NCBI RefSeq assembly: GCF_018402285.1
Contig: NZ_JAGYJH010000006.1
Location: forward strand, 434,847-498,846
From: Hyphomonas sp.
GTDB taxonomy: Bacteria > Pseudomonadota > Alphaproteobacteria > Caulobacterales > Hyphomonadaceae
Length of the DNA stretch: 64,000 bases
Direction: 5' to 3'
The notes below the pieces were generated by a model. That model was not told where the DNA came from and ran no database searches. It worked only from the letters and a program-made list of their open reading frames with translations. A program made the position numbers and the translations under genes. Numbering within the stretch: position 1 is the first letter of the stretch; each line of letters starts with the position of its first letter. Below, piece after piece: positions 10,307-18,846 of this stretch.

Positions 10307-11497
10307 ATGTCTCATTTCTCGCCGCTCTCCACCCTGCCGCCCGATGCCCTCCTTGGCCTGATGACCGCTTACCGCGCTGATGAGCGCAGCGAGAAGTTCG
10401 ATCTCGGCGTGGGTGTCTACAAGGACGAGAATGGCGAAACCCCGATCCTCTCGGCGGTGCGCAAGGCGGAGGCAAAGATGCTCGCCTCTCAGACCACCAA
10501 GGTCTATGAGGGCCCGCGTGGCAACACCGATTTCTGCGCTCACATCGAAAAGTTCGTGTTCGGCAAGGATCATCCCGCGCTCAAGGAAAACCGGGTCCTT
10601 TCCTTCACCTCACCGGGCGGCTGCGGCGCGCTTTTCCTCGGTGTCGGCCTCATGCGCCGCATGGGGACGCGCCGCGTCTGGGTTTCGCGCCCCACCTGGC
10701 CAAACCACCCCAACGTCGTCAAATCCCTTGGCCTTGAGGTGAAGGACTACACCTATTCCCGTGATGGCGCGTTCTACCGGCTTGGCGCGCTCGCCGATCT
10801 GTCCACCGCAGAGCGCGGTGACGGCATCATCATCCAGGGCCCCTGCCACAACCCCACCGGGATCGATCCGTCAACGGAAGACTGGCGTGAGCTCGGCAAG
10901 CTCTGCAAGGACAAGGGCATCATCGCGCTCCTCGATGTTGCCTATCATGGCTTTGCCTCAGGGCTTGACCGCGACATGGACGGCGTACGCGCCTTCATTG
11001 ATGAGGCCGGCGAAGCGATGATCTCCTATTCCTGCTCGAAGAATTTTGGTCTTTACCGGGAGCGCACCGGCTGCTTCCTCGCCATCGGCGCAGAGCCCGA
11101 AGGTATTGCGGCGGCCACCACGCATGTGGCCGACATGGGCCGCGCCACCTGGTCGATGCCGCCGGCGCATGGCGCTGGCATCGTGGCAACGATCCTTGAT
11201 GATGCAGACCTGCGCGCAGAATGGGAGGCAGAGCTCTCGGCCATGCGTACCCGGATGATCGGCCTGCGCGAGGCCCTGTCCGATGCCCTGGTCAGCCATA
11301 CCGGCTCAAACCTGCTGGCAGCCCTCAAGACGCAAAACGGCATGTTCTCCCAACTGCCGATCTCGGCAGAAGACACCGCCAAGGCGCGTGAGGCCGACGG
11401 CATCTACATGCCGTCCTCCGGGCGCATAAACATTGCGGGCCTGCACCCGAGTGACATTCCGCGCCTCGCCGAAATCCTCGCGGGCTATCTGGTCTAG
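10307..11497 (+). CDS. Aromatic-amino-acid/aspartate aminotransferase (class I)
   Basis: A 396-residue PLP-dependent transaminase that exchanges the amino group between aspartate or aromatic amino acids and 2-oxoglutarate. Family marks are FDLGVGVYKDENGETPIL at the N-terminus, GPCHNPTGIDP around residue 185, and the PLP-lysine segment SYSCSKNFGLYRERTG near residue 245, where the lysine forms the internal aldimine. The N-terminus and overall length match the AspC/TyrB group, and substrate preference cannot be separated from sequence alone. A strong hairpin terminator begins 3 bases after the stop codon. Confidence 0.92.
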   Translation: MSHFSPLSTLPPDALLGLMTAYRADERSEKFDLGVGVYKDENGETPILSAVRKAEAKMLASQTTKVYEGPRGNTDFCAHIEKFVFGKDHPALKENRVLSFTSPGGCGALFLGVGLMRRMGTRRVWVSRPTWPNHPNVVKSLGLEVKDYTYSRDGAFYRLGALADLSTAERGDGIIIQGPCHNPTGIDPSTEDWRELGKLCKDKGIIALLDVAYHGFASGLDRDMDGVRAFIDEAGEAMISYSCSKNFGLYRERTGCFLAIGAEPEGIAAATTHVADMGRATWSMPPAHGAGIVATILDDADLRAEWEAELSAMRTRMIGLREALSDALVSHTGSNLLAALKTQNGMFSQLPISAEDTAKAREADGIYMPSSGRINIAGLHPSDIPRLAEILAGYLV

Positions 11498-11499
11498 TC

Positions 11500-11541
11500 A
11501 ACCCTGCTCATTCCCGCCTGTGCGGGAATGAGCAGGGTTTT
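11500..11541. terminator. Long-stem terminator between convergent genes
   Basis: An 18-bp perfect stem (11500-11517 with 11522-11539) around the loop CTGT. It starts 3 bases after the aminotransferase stop and is followed by TTTT. The convergent DUF1330 gene ends at 11552, so it may serve both directions. The core ATTCCCGC/GCGGGAAT is also the form of a repetitive extragenic palindrome. Confidence 0.85.
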
Positions 11542-11551
11542 AAGGCCTAAA

Positions 11552-11839
11552 CTAAACGCCTTCGACAAAGATCACGCGGTAATCAGCTGCCTGATACCGG
11601 TGGGCGCGTGCGGCGGTGTATTCCGGGCTGTCATACCAGGCCTTGGCCTCGGCCATGCTGGGGAAGGAGAGGATGACGACGCCGTCAGCGTCTGCCCCTT
11701 CGGTCACTTCATGTTTGCCATAGAAGGCCAGCGGCGTGATCTTGTGGTCGCCGCGTGCATCTCCGGCGGCTTTGGCATAACGCGCCATCGCTTCTTCGTC
11801 GCGCAGCTTCTCGCGGATCAGGATTACATGAGCGGCCAT
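11552..11839 (-). CDS. DUF1330 family protein
   Basis: A 95-residue single-domain protein of the DUF1330 ferredoxin-like alpha/beta fold, recognised by the order VILIREKLRDEEAMARYAK, KITPLAFYG, VILSFPSMAEAKAWYDSPEY and the closing YRVIFVEGV. Members are small, often dimeric, and mostly uncharacterised. It is the third gene of a minus-strand group with zur and a thioesterase, 75 bases after the latter, so it may share their transcript. Confidence 0.88.
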   Translation of the reverse strand: MAAHVILIREKLRDEEAMARYAKAAGDARGDHKITPLAFYGKHEVTEGADADGVVILSFPSMAEAKAWYDSPEYTAARAHRYQAADYRVIFVEGV

Positions 11840-11914
11840 AGGTTTTCTCCCCGTTTCTGGTGGCCCACCTTCAGCGGGCAGGGCAGGATTTGTAAATCCC
11901 TGCCGTTGCGGCGG

Positions 11915-12847
11915 TCAGATCGAGAGGCCCCTGGGCGCAATCCTCTCCAGTTCGTCCAGCATTTCGGGCTGGGCGGCCACGGCCTTGCGCGCATCAAGGT
12001 CCAGCGTGATGGCCACCACTTCACTCGTCGCCCAGGGCTTGCCTGAGGCGGGGTCCATCACCCAGTGAACGAGGGAATGGGTCTTGCCGTTCACCCCGCC
12101 AAAGGATGAGTGGGCAATGAACCGGTCTCCCGCGCGCGGAAAACGGTGATAGCGCAGGCGGTACTCCAGAACGGCCGCGCCCATGCGCTTGCCGCCGCTC
12201 GTCGTGCCCACGCGCATGCGCCAGTCATAGAGAAGATTGGGCACCATGTCCGACAGGCGCCCGATAAACCAGTATGGCTCCATCCATCCGTGCACCCCGC
12301 AATGGCCGGGCGGCACCGCCCCCATGCCGATGCGCGGCGCGCCAACGGATGCCACATGATCCATCGTGATCTGCGAGACCGCCATGCCGGGTTTTTCAGG
12401 ATCAAAACTACGGGGCAGGGCCTCTTCAGGCGTCGTGCCTACCAGCGCTTCCATCCGCGCGCGCGTCTTTCCTGTCCAGGGAAACGGCTCGCCCTCGGCC
12501 GTGTCAATATGCCTGATCCGGGTCCGGAAGGCGGCCGCAAGGGCGCCATCGGTATGGCGCAGTTCCTGATAGATGACTGCGTCGCACTCACCATATTCCA
12601 GAACGCAGCCCTGCATCGAGATCGGTTTGCCCGGCAGAACTTCGCGCACGAAGCGGATATGCTGGTCTACCGGTACGACCGTCGAAGGCGAATTCTGCCG
12701 GAAGGCTTCGGGCATGGCCAGTTCATGGGCGAATGCCACAAGCCCTTCCAGCTGTTTCTCGACATAGATGCGCACATTCATGTGCCCCATCTCATCGCAG
12801 TCCCACTGGTTACAGCTGCCCTGCCAGAGTGGGATCATGCGGTACAT
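11915..12847 (-). CDS. Acyl-CoA thioesterase-like protein, double hot-dog
   Basis: A 310-residue protein with two hot-dog-like halves. The N-terminal half has WDCDEMGHMNVRIYVEK, the 4-hydroxybenzoyl-CoA thioesterase signature with the catalytic-type acidic residue and NV. The C-terminal half has YRLRYHRFPRAGDRF and a closing ATSEVVAITLDLDARK strand. Acyl-CoA hydrolysis is the likely activity and the acyl chain is unknown. Its start codon lies inside the last 13 bases of the zur-like gene, so translation is coupled to that regulator. Confidence 0.8.
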   Translation of the reverse strand: MYRMIPLWQGSCNQWDCDEMGHMNVRIYVEKQLEGLVAFAHELAMPEAFRQNSPSTVVPVDQHIRFVREVLPGKPISMQGCVLEYGECDAVIYQELRHTDGALAAAFRTRIRHIDTAEGEPFPWTGKTRARMEALVGTTPEEALPRSFDPEKPGMAVSQITMDHVASVGAPRIGMGAVPPGHCGVHGWMEPYWFIGRLSDMVPNLLYDWRMRVGTTSGGKRMGAAVLEYRLRYHRFPRAGDRFIAHSSFGGVNGKTHSLVHWVMDPASGKPWATSEVVAITLDLDARKAVAAQPEMLDELERIAPRGLSI

Positions 12848-13320
12848 CTCCTGCAGCGCCCGCGCACTTCGATCACGGCGCGGGTCATCTGGAAGCCTGC
12901 GGCTTCAGTTTCTTTTTTGAGGGCCTGGCTGGTGGTCACGGCGTGAAGTTCTTCGGCGTTCCTGCAGACCTCACAGATCAGGAACACTGCCGAATGATTA
13001 TGGCTCGTATGCCCGCACGCCACATAGGCGTTTAGGCTCTCGATCTTATGGACGAGGCCAGTCTCCTGGAGGAAATCCAGCGCGCGATAAATTGTCGGCG
13101 GCTTGGCCGCGCCTTCGCCGTCGAGATTTGCCAGCAGGTCATAGGCTTTGGCCGGCCCGTCATTTTCCAGCAGCAGGCGCAGCACCTTGCGGCGGATACG
13201 GGTCATACGCTGGCCCTGTCGAACCACGAGGGCTTCGGCCTCGGCAAGGAAGGCGTCCACGTCCTGCGGAGCGCAGGGCGTGTTGGCTGAGCTGTGGTTG
13301 TGAGTGTGGGAATGGGCCAT
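12835..13320 (-). CDS. zur: Fur-family regulator, probable zinc uptake regulator Zur
   Basis: A 161-residue Fur-superfamily repressor. After a His-rich leader (MAHSHTHNHSS) come the winged helix (RMTRIRRKVLRLLLEN, KPPTIYRALDFLQETGLVHKIES) and the metal-binding dimerisation domain (CGHTSHNHSAVFLICEVC). Two CxxC pairs, CEVC and CRRC, would hold the structural zinc. The His-rich head and AYVACGH..HNH pattern favour Zur over Fur; this is an inference. The start at 13320 is the first ATG of the family-like N-terminus. It overlaps the downstream thioesterase by 13 bases and is divergent from a MarR-like gene. No zinc transporter is next to it. Confidence 0.85.
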   Translation of the reverse strand: MAHSHTHNHSSANTPCAPQDVDAFLAEAEALVVRQGQRMTRIRRKVLRLLLENDGPAKAYDLLANLDGEGAAKPPTIYRALDFLQETGLVHKIESLNAYVACGHTSHNHSAVFLICEVCRNAEELHAVTTSQALKKETEAAGFQMTRAVIEVRGRCRRCTA

Positions 13321-13449
13321 GTCCCCAATGTCTGGTGTTTTGTGCCGAATGTGAAGGGGGCACGCCGCAAGAGGCACTGGACGGTGCCTGCAAATCACCT
13401 GAGATTCTGCCCTGTGCCGCAGTAATCGTAGCGTGGAGGATTGGCCGGG

Positions 13450-13833
13450 ATGCAATTGTCGGAGCGGGAAGGGCTTGAGCTCTGGCGGAAATCGGTCACA
13501 GCCTCGGTGCGCTCGGATGCGCCAGACCTCACCGCGCGCCAGCAGGCAGTCCTCATGACCATCGCGCTGACGCCTGGCCCGCACACGGTGCGCGGTCTCG
13601 CCGAGCATCTGGGCATTGCCAAGCCGGCCGTCACCCGGGCGCTCGACGCGCTTGAACGCCTCGATTTCATCCGCCGCCTGCCTGACGATACCGACCTGCG
13701 CTCGATCTTCGTGGAACGCACGCCCGAAGGCATGGGCTATCTGCGCGCCTTTGCGCGGCTTGTGCTGGCGGCCGCTTCCGGCGAAGAAACCGGCTCGGGC
13801 AAGCCCCCGCGCCGCAATTCCGCGGTCGCCTGA
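13450..13833 (+). CDS. MarR-type winged-helix regulator
   Basis: A 127-residue protein whose middle (residues about 25-100) is a MarR-like winged helix: LTARQQAVLMTIALTPGPH, TVRGLAEHLGIAKPAVTRAL for the recognition helix, and RRLPDDTDLRSIFVERTPEG for the wing. The ATG at 13450 has GGAGGA nine bases upstream, better than the TTG at 13441. It is shorter than typical MarR proteins. Only 29 bases separate it from the NlpC/P60 gene, so the two probably form one transcript. Confidence 0.85.
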   Translation: MQLSEREGLELWRKSVTASVRSDAPDLTARQQAVLMTIALTPGPHTVRGLAEHLGIAKPAVTRALDALERLDFIRRLPDDTDLRSIFVERTPEGMGYLRAFARLVLAAASGEETGSGKPPRRNSAVA

Positions 13834-13862
13834 GGCAGGTTGCCCGCTGGGAGGCCGCCCCC

Positions 13863-14723
13863 ATGCTGGATTTCAATGACGTGCGCCTGGCCCGGCCGGA
13901 AGGGACGCCGTGCGCTTTTCAGGTATCGGCCGGCGCCACCGCCATCCGCCAGACACCCGCGCCCGATGGCCTGGTGATGACCTTTGCCCTGCACGGAGAG
14001 ACGCTCGACCTCTTCCGGGAGGAAGGTGAGTTCGGCCTCGTTCAGTGCCGGCGGGACCGCTATATTGGCTGGACCCTTATGGAGGCGCTGTCTGCGCCTG
14101 TTCTGCCGGTCACCCACAAGGTGAAGGCCCTGCGCACCTACGCCTTTTCCCGGCCAGACATCAAATCCTCCCCCCATTTCATGCTCAGCCTCGGCGCCCG
14201 CGTGGCCGCCACCGGCCGCCAGGAAGGCCTCCTCGTCGAATGCGACCGGGCAGGGTGGGTTCACCAGCGTCACCTCGTCCCCCTCGACGCCTTCGAGGAC
14301 GATCCGGCCGGTGTCGCCCGCCGCTTCCTGGAGGCACCCTATCTCTGGGGCGGAAGGGAGAGCCTCGGGCTCGACTGCTCGGGTCTCCTCCAGCAGGCCT
14401 TCGAGGCGTGCGGTGTCCTGCTGCCCCGGGATTCGGACATGCAGCATGCCTGGGCAGGGTCTGAAATGGCCGGAACTAGCCGGATCTGTCCTCAAAATGG
14501 CATGCTTTGGCGCGGAGATGTCGTGTTCTGGACCGACCATGTCGGCGTCCTGACCGGCCCTGACACGCTCCTCCACGCCAACGCCCATCACATGGCCGTG
14601 GCCGAAGAGCCCTTCGCTGAAGCCATTGAAAGAATTGAAAAATCAGCCGGACCTGTCCTGGAAATACGCCGGCTCGATCTCGCTGTCCTGCGGGGTCTGG
14701 GACCGGGCTGGCTCACCCCCTGA
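13863..14723 (+). CDS. NlpC/P60 family cell-wall peptidase
   Basis: A 286-residue cysteine peptidase predicted to cut peptidoglycan peptides (gamma-D-glutamyl-diamino acid bonds in the family). The N-terminal 150 residues look like bacterial SH3-type modules. The catalytic domain has the nucleophile in LGLDCSGLLQQAF (residues about 174-186) and the histidine in WTDHVGVL (about 225). There is no signal peptide, which is common for the alphaproteobacterial members of this architecture. It ends shortly before a bidirectional terminator. Confidence 0.9.
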   Translation: MLDFNDVRLARPEGTPCAFQVSAGATAIRQTPAPDGLVMTFALHGETLDLFREEGEFGLVQCRRDRYIGWTLMEALSAPVLPVTHKVKALRTYAFSRPDIKSSPHFMLSLGARVAATGRQEGLLVECDRAGWVHQRHLVPLDAFEDDPAGVARRFLEAPYLWGGRESLGLDCSGLLQQAFEACGVLLPRDSDMQHAWAGSEMAGTSRICPQNGMLWRGDVVFWTDHVGVLTGPDTLLHANAHHMAVAEEPFAEAIERIEKSAGPVLEIRRLDLAVLRGLGPGWLTP

Positions 14724-14748
14724 ACGCAAGCGCCTTGTTTCCAAAAGA

Positions 14749-14774
14749 AAAACCCCGGTTCTCACCGGGGTTTT
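14749..14774. terminator. Bidirectional terminator
   Basis: AAAACCCCGGT and ACCGGGGTTTT form a perfect 11-bp stem around TCTC. The A- and T-tracts make it functional in both directions between the convergent NlpC/P60 and cytochrome c genes. Confidence 0.9.
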
Positions 14775-14802
14775 GTCATTCTGGTCTCAAGGCTGATCCC
14801 GT

Positions 14803-15588
14803 TTACTCGGCCGGAGCGTCCTCGACAGGGGCTTCCTCGGTCGCCGGCGCGGTCTCTGCAGGCGCAGCGCCCTCTGCTGCCGCTGCCGGGGCTTCTTCGC
14901 CTTCGGCTGGAACAACAGCGCCTTCAACCGGAACCGCTTCTCCGTCGATCAGCTCGCCTTCGCTGGGAACAGGGTCGACTTCGCCGTCATCTGCCGCTGG
15001 CAGAGGCGCCGGGAATGCCGGTGCATTCTCTGTATTGGCTGCCAGATAGGCAATCACCGCCGCCCGGTCCGTGTCCCGGCGAATACCAGCAAAAGACATC
15101 GATGTCCCGCGGACATAAGCGGCCGGATTCTTAAGCCAGGCGTCCATGTTTTCGTAAGTCCAGGCACCCTCTGCGTTCGTCAGGGCGCCCGAATAAGCGA
15201 AACCTGCAATGTGGGCCTTGTCGGCGCCAATCGTGTTGTAGAGGTTCGGGCCCGTGCCGTTTGCGCCGCCGGCATTGATGGTGTGGCAGGTCGAGCACTG
15301 GCTGGCGAACACGCGCTCGCCGCGCGACAGGTCTGCGCCTGCCAGCGCCGCGCCCAGGTCAAACAACTCTTCAACCGCTGCTGCCCCAGCACTGGCCGCC
15401 TCGGCCACTTCCACGCAATAGTGGAACTTCTTGCACATCTGTTCCGAAAGGGTCGCCGCTTCGCCGTTATCGTAACCATGGCCTGCGCTACCGGCGAACA
15501 CGACGTTCGGGAGCTGCATGAGGAACATGATGCCGAGCGCGCTTGCGAGCACTGCGCCGATGATCTTGTTTAGACCGAGCTCTCCCAT
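14803..15588 (-). CDS. Membrane-anchored class I cytochrome c
   Basis: A 261-residue electron carrier. Residues about 9-31 are an uncleaved membrane anchor (IIGAVLASALGIMFLMQL). The haem-binding CSTCH lies at about residue 97 and the distal methionine in GTSMSFAGIR, an arrangement like the CycM/cytochrome c552 proteins that pass electrons from the bc1 complex to oxidases. A tail of about 65 residues, almost only Ala, Glu, Pro and Val, follows the haem domain and is probably disordered in the periplasm. A bidirectional terminator lies 29 bases downstream. Confidence 0.92.
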   Translation of the reverse strand: MGELGLNKIIGAVLASALGIMFLMQLPNVVFAGSAGHGYDNGEAATLSEQMCKKFHYCVEVAEAASAGAAAVEELFDLGAALAGADLSRGERVFASQCSTCHTINAGGANGTGPNLYNTIGADKAHIAGFAYSGALTNAEGAWTYENMDAWLKNPAAYVRGTSMSFAGIRRDTDRAAVIAYLAANTENAPAFPAPLPAADDGEVDPVPSEGELIDGEAVPVEGAVVPAEGEEAPAAAAEGAAPAETAPATEEAPVEDAPAE

Positions 15589-15750
15589 GGGGCATTCCTT
15601 CGAATCTGTAGCACTATTCTGTCTTGGCGGGCGCCTTTTGGCACGCTAACCGGGTGCGCACAATATAAGGGGTGCCTCTCCGGGGCGCTTCCCCCCGCAC
15701 TCGCGGCGATCAGACGCATGCCGGGGCCAGTCAATACAGGGAATTCCGGC

Positions 15751-16587
15751 ATGACCAGTAAAATTGCCTATCAGGGCGAACCCGGCGCGAACTCGCACAT
15801 TGCCTGCGGTGAAGCGTTCCCGGGCTTTGAGCCAATGGCCTGCCGGACATTCGAGGACTGCTTCATCGCCGTCGAGCGGGGCGAGGCTGACCTTGCGATG
15901 ATCCCGGTCGAAAATACCATCGCCGGACGGGTCGGCGACATTCACTACCTGCTGCCCACGACCCAGCTGCACATCACAGGTGAATACTACCTTCCGATCC
16001 GTTTCCAGCTGATGGCCCTGCCGGGAACGAAGCTTGCCGACGTTAAAAAGGCCCGCTCCCACATCATGGGACTCGGGCAGTGCCGAAACTTCCTGCGCAA
16101 GCATGGCATCGACCCGGTCACTGCCGCCGATACGGCCGGCGCCGCCCGGGAAGTGTCCGAGCTCAATGACCCGGCCATCGCCGCCATCGCCCCGCGCCTG
16201 GCTGCAGACGTCTATGGCCTCGAAATCCTTGCCGAAAACATTGAGGACGCCGCCCACAACACGACCCGCTTTGTCATCATGTCCCGGGACCCCGCCGAAA
16301 TCGATGCGGAAGACGGTCCGGCGAAGACAGCCTTCATCTTCGAGGTCCGCAACATTCCAGCGGCGCTTTATAAGGGGCTCGGCGGGTTTGCGACCAACGG
16401 CGTCAACATGACCAAGCTTGAAAGCTATCTCGTAGGCGGCTCGTTTGAGGCTTCGCAATTCTATGCCGAGATCGAAGGCCATCCCGACGAGCGCCCCGTG
16501 CAGCTCGCGCTCGAAGAGCTTGGCTTCTTCTCGCAGTCGCTGAAGATCCTGGGGGTCTTTCCCAAAGCGCTCAACGCGCGGCTATAG
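15751..16587 (+). CDS. pheA: Prephenate dehydratase
   Basis: Converts prephenate to phenylpyruvate in phenylalanine synthesis. The 278-residue protein lacks a chorismate mutase domain. The catalytic domain has IAYQGEPGANSH, VENTIAGRVGDIHYLL and the threonine-containing NTTRFVIMS. An ACT domain follows (FEVRNIPAALYKGLGGFATN, then KLESYLVGGSF), which normally senses phenylalanine. The ATG at 15751, eight or nine bases after AGGGAA, fits the family N-terminus better than the upstream in-frame ATG at 15718. It overlaps the convergent LysR gene by 17 bases at the 3' end. Confidence 0.96.
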   Translation: MTSKIAYQGEPGANSHIACGEAFPGFEPMACRTFEDCFIAVERGEADLAMIPVENTIAGRVGDIHYLLPTTQLHITGEYYLPIRFQLMALPGTKLADVKKARSHIMGLGQCRNFLRKHGIDPVTAADTAGAAREVSELNDPAIAAIAPRLAADVYGLEILAENIEDAAHNTTRFVIMSRDPAEIDAEDGPAKTAFIFEVRNIPAALYKGLGGFATNGVNMTKLESYLVGGSFEASQFYAEIEGHPDERPVQLALEELGFFSQSLKILGVFPKALNARL

Positions 16588-17491
16588 CCGCCTCAAGCCG
16601 GGCCAGCGAACAGGCGTGGGCGATCGCCGGTTCGATATGCTCGACAAACAGCCGCGCCTTGCCGCGCAGCTTGCCTGAGGTCCATACAGCATGGATTGAC
16701 AGGGAAGGGCCTTGCCAGTCCGGCAGCACACGGATCAGGCGTTGATCTCCAAAACACTCCGATGCCAGCCAGGCCGGCGCCAGCATGATGCCGAGCCCGC
16801 CGGCTGCTGCCTCCAGCAACGTCTCTCCCGATGAGGCCCGGAAGGGTCCGTCAACACGCGCCTCGAAATGTTCGTTGCCCCGCTTCAGGTCCCAGATCGT
16901 CTGGCGGGTGTGGCGAAACACGACGGCGTTATGGTTGACGATGTCTTCCACCCGCTCCGGTGCGCCATGGCGGGCCACATATTCCGGCGAGGCCCAGAGC
17001 ACCTGCGGCGCTTCACCAAGCTTCTTCGCCATCAGGCGCGAGTCGCGCAGCTCGCCAAGCCGGAAGGCAATGTCGACGCCTTCAGCGACAAGGTCCGTAA
17101 TCGCATCGTCGGATACGAGGTCAAACCGGATGCTGGGAAAGGCTGCCAGGAAACCCGGAACCGCCGGCGCCACAACCCGGCGCGCAAAGGAGTGCGAACA
17201 CGAGACCCGCAGGAGCCCGACCGGCGAATGCTCGAGGCCGCGCGCTTCGGCCTCGGCTTCGTCATACTCGGTGAGGATGTCGACAGCGCGGCGATAGAAA
17301 CGCTCGCCCGCCTCGGTGAGGCTCAGCGCCCTTGTCGTCCGCTGGAAGAGGGTTGTGCCAAGGCTCGCTTCCAGATCCTGAATCCGGCGTGACACCGTCG
17401 GCTGGCCCAGCTCAAGATCGGCAGCCGCCCGGGAAAAGCTGCCGGCATCGGCGACCCGAACGAATAGCTGCATGGCTTCAATTCTGTCCAA
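16571..17491 (-). CDS. LysR-family transcriptional regulator
   Basis: A LysR-type regulator of about 306 residues. The N-terminal helix-turn-helix is MQLFVRVADAGSFSRAAAD, LGQPTVSRRIQDLEASLG, LFQRTTRALSLTEAG. The rest is the periplasmic-binding-like effector domain. I placed the start at the TTG at 17491 because it gives the family-typical opening (M)DRIEAMQLF; the first ATG (17473) would cut into the first helix and a further TTG lies at 17521. A DoxX-like gene is divergent from it and may be its target. The ligand is unknown. Confidence 0.9.
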   Translation of the reverse strand: MDRIEAMQLFVRVADAGSFSRAAADLELGQPTVSRRIQDLEASLGTTLFQRTTRALSLTEAGERFYRRAVDILTEYDEAEAEARGLEHSPVGLLRVSCSHSFARRVVAPAVPGFLAAFPSIRFDLVSDDAITDLVAEGVDIAFRLGELRDSRLMAKKLGEAPQVLWASPEYVARHGAPERVEDIVNHNAVVFRHTRQTIWDLKRGNEHFEARVDGPFRASSGETLLEAAAGGLGIMLAPAWLASECFGDQRLIRVLPDWQGPSLSIHAVWTSGKLRGKARLFVEHIEPAIAHACSLARLEAAIAAR

Positions 17492-17616
17492 GCCTGACCC
17501 CCGGAAACTGACCCGCTGCAATCACGCGGCTGTGTAGGTTCCTCACGACTACTTGCTTTGCGGCCAAAACCCAAGCGGGAGTAAACCTTGCGCAAGCTGG
17601 ATATGGGGAGACTTTC

Positions 17617-18132
17617 TTGGCCTTGAACATCAAAACAATTGTGCCGGCAGGCTACAGCGTGCTGGCGTCACTCGTCTTCCTCGACAGCCTGCGGTTCAAA
17701 TTTACCGATGCGCCGGAGACGCAGACGATTTTCGGCAAACTCGATGCCTGGGCGATGACACTCGGGGCCGGTGGCCTGTTTGCCCAGACCGGGCTGTTCA
17801 GTCAGTATGTCATCGGCTCTGCCGAACTGCTGGCGTCTGCCTTCCTGCTCGCGAGCCTGGTGCCGCGCCTCAGTCGGCTGCGCGTGATCGGCGCGCTGAT
17901 CGCGGTGGCGGTCATGTCCGGCGCCGTCAGCTTCCACCTCTTCACGCCTCTCGGCATTGACCCCAACAATGACGGCGGCGGTCTCTTCGCGATGGCCGTT
18001 GTCGTCTGGCTTTCCTCGATTGCCATGCTGGTGGCGGGCCGGGAAACGCTCGCGCGGCTTGCCGGCGCTGTCTGGCAAACCCTCGTCCCTCCGCGACCAG
18101 CCGCTTCGGCGCCGGGCCCCCTCAACACATAA
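17617..18132 (+). CDS. DoxX-like integral membrane protein
   Basis: A 171-residue membrane protein with four hydrophobic segments (about residues 10-27, 60-85, 93-112 and 123-142). It resembles the DoxX/DoxD-like family by segment layout and the FxGxLDxWA-type region after the first helix; the assignment is moderate. Translation probably starts at the TTG at 17617, five bases after GGGGAGA. The YHS protein follows after 16 bases, so the two are likely co-transcribed, and both are divergent from the LysR gene. Confidence 0.72.
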   Translation: MALNIKTIVPAGYSVLASLVFLDSLRFKFTDAPETQTIFGKLDAWAMTLGAGGLFAQTGLFSQYVIGSAELLASAFLLASLVPRLSRLRVIGALIAVAVMSGAVSFHLFTPLGIDPNNDGGGLFAMAVVVWLSSIAMLVAGRETLARLAGAVWQTLVPPRPAASAPGPLNT

Positions 18133-18148
18133 GGAAAGACCTCTACGG

Positions 18149-18607
18149 ATGAAAACGCGCCACCTCATCGCCGCGCTCGCCATTGCTGCTGTACCCCTCA
18201 CCGTCATGCCCGCTCCGGCAATTGCTGAGCCCCCGATCTATACCGACGTATTTTCCGATGTCGCCGTGCAGGGCCACGACGCTGTTGCCTATTTCCGGGA
18301 GGGCAAACCGGTCAAAGGATCGAAAGACTTTACCGTTGACTATCAGGGCGCCAAGTTCCGCTTCGCCAGTGCAGCAAACCGCGACGCCTTCCTGGCAGAC
18401 CCGGAGGCTTTTGCGCCTCAGTTTGGTGGCTACTGCGCATGGGCGGTAAGCCAGGGCTATCATGCCAAAGGCGATGCGCGCTTCTGGAAGATCGTCGATG
18501 GCAAGCTCTACCTGAACTACAACGCCTCGGTTCAGAAGAAGTGGGAAGACGACATCCCCGGCTTCATCAAAAGCGGACAGGACAACTGGCCCAGGATCAA
18601 CAAGTAG
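18149..18607 (+). CDS. Exported YHS-domain protein
   Basis: A 152-residue protein with a signal peptide (MKTRHLIAALAIAAVPLTVM, cleavage near AIAEPP). The mature part is a YHS domain: VQGHDAVAYFREGKPVKGS, FTVDYQGAKFRFASAANRDAF and FGGYCAWAVSQGYHAKGD. YHS domains are small cysteine-containing modules linked to metal handling, and this exported form is common near DoxX-like genes in proteobacteria. The start follows AAGGAAAG with normal spacing. A rho-independent terminator closes the unit. Confidence 0.9.
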   Translation: MKTRHLIAALAIAAVPLTVMPAPAIAEPPIYTDVFSDVAVQGHDAVAYFREGKPVKGSKDFTVDYQGAKFRFASAANRDAFLADPEAFAPQFGGYCAWAVSQGYHAKGDARFWKIVDGKLYLNYNASVQKKWEDDIPGFIKSGQDNWPRINK

Positions 18608-18630
18608 GCACGCAGCCTTGCTGCGCTGCC

Positions 18631-18667
18631 AAGCGCCTGTTCCGGATCGGGGCAGGCGCTTTTCTTT
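18631..18667 (+). terminator. Rho-independent terminator after YHS gene
   Basis: AAGCGCCTG (18631-18639) pairs with CAGGCGCTT (18653-18661) around a 13-base loop and is followed by TTCTTTG. It lies 24 bases after the YHS stop codon. Confidence 0.82.
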
Positions 18668-18793
18668 GCCTCACCGGTTCCCCCGGGTTTGCATCTTGCG
18701 ACTCTGGTATGTAAAATCGTTTTACGCAGGCGGGAGAAATCGGGCGGACTTGCGCCCGACCTCATCCTTCCGCAACCCCCTGATTTAAAACAT

Positions 18794-18822
18794 AAAAAAA
18801 CGGGCGAGACTGGCTCGCCCGT
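18794..18822 (-). terminator. Terminator of the histone H1-like gene
   Basis: ACGGGCGAG (18800-18808) and CTCGCCCGT (18814-18822) form a 9-bp stem with a 5-base loop. On the minus strand it is followed by seven T residues, 25 bases after the gene's stop codon. Confidence 0.88.
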
Positions 18823-18846
18823 TCTATCAATTGAAAGTCCGTAGAC

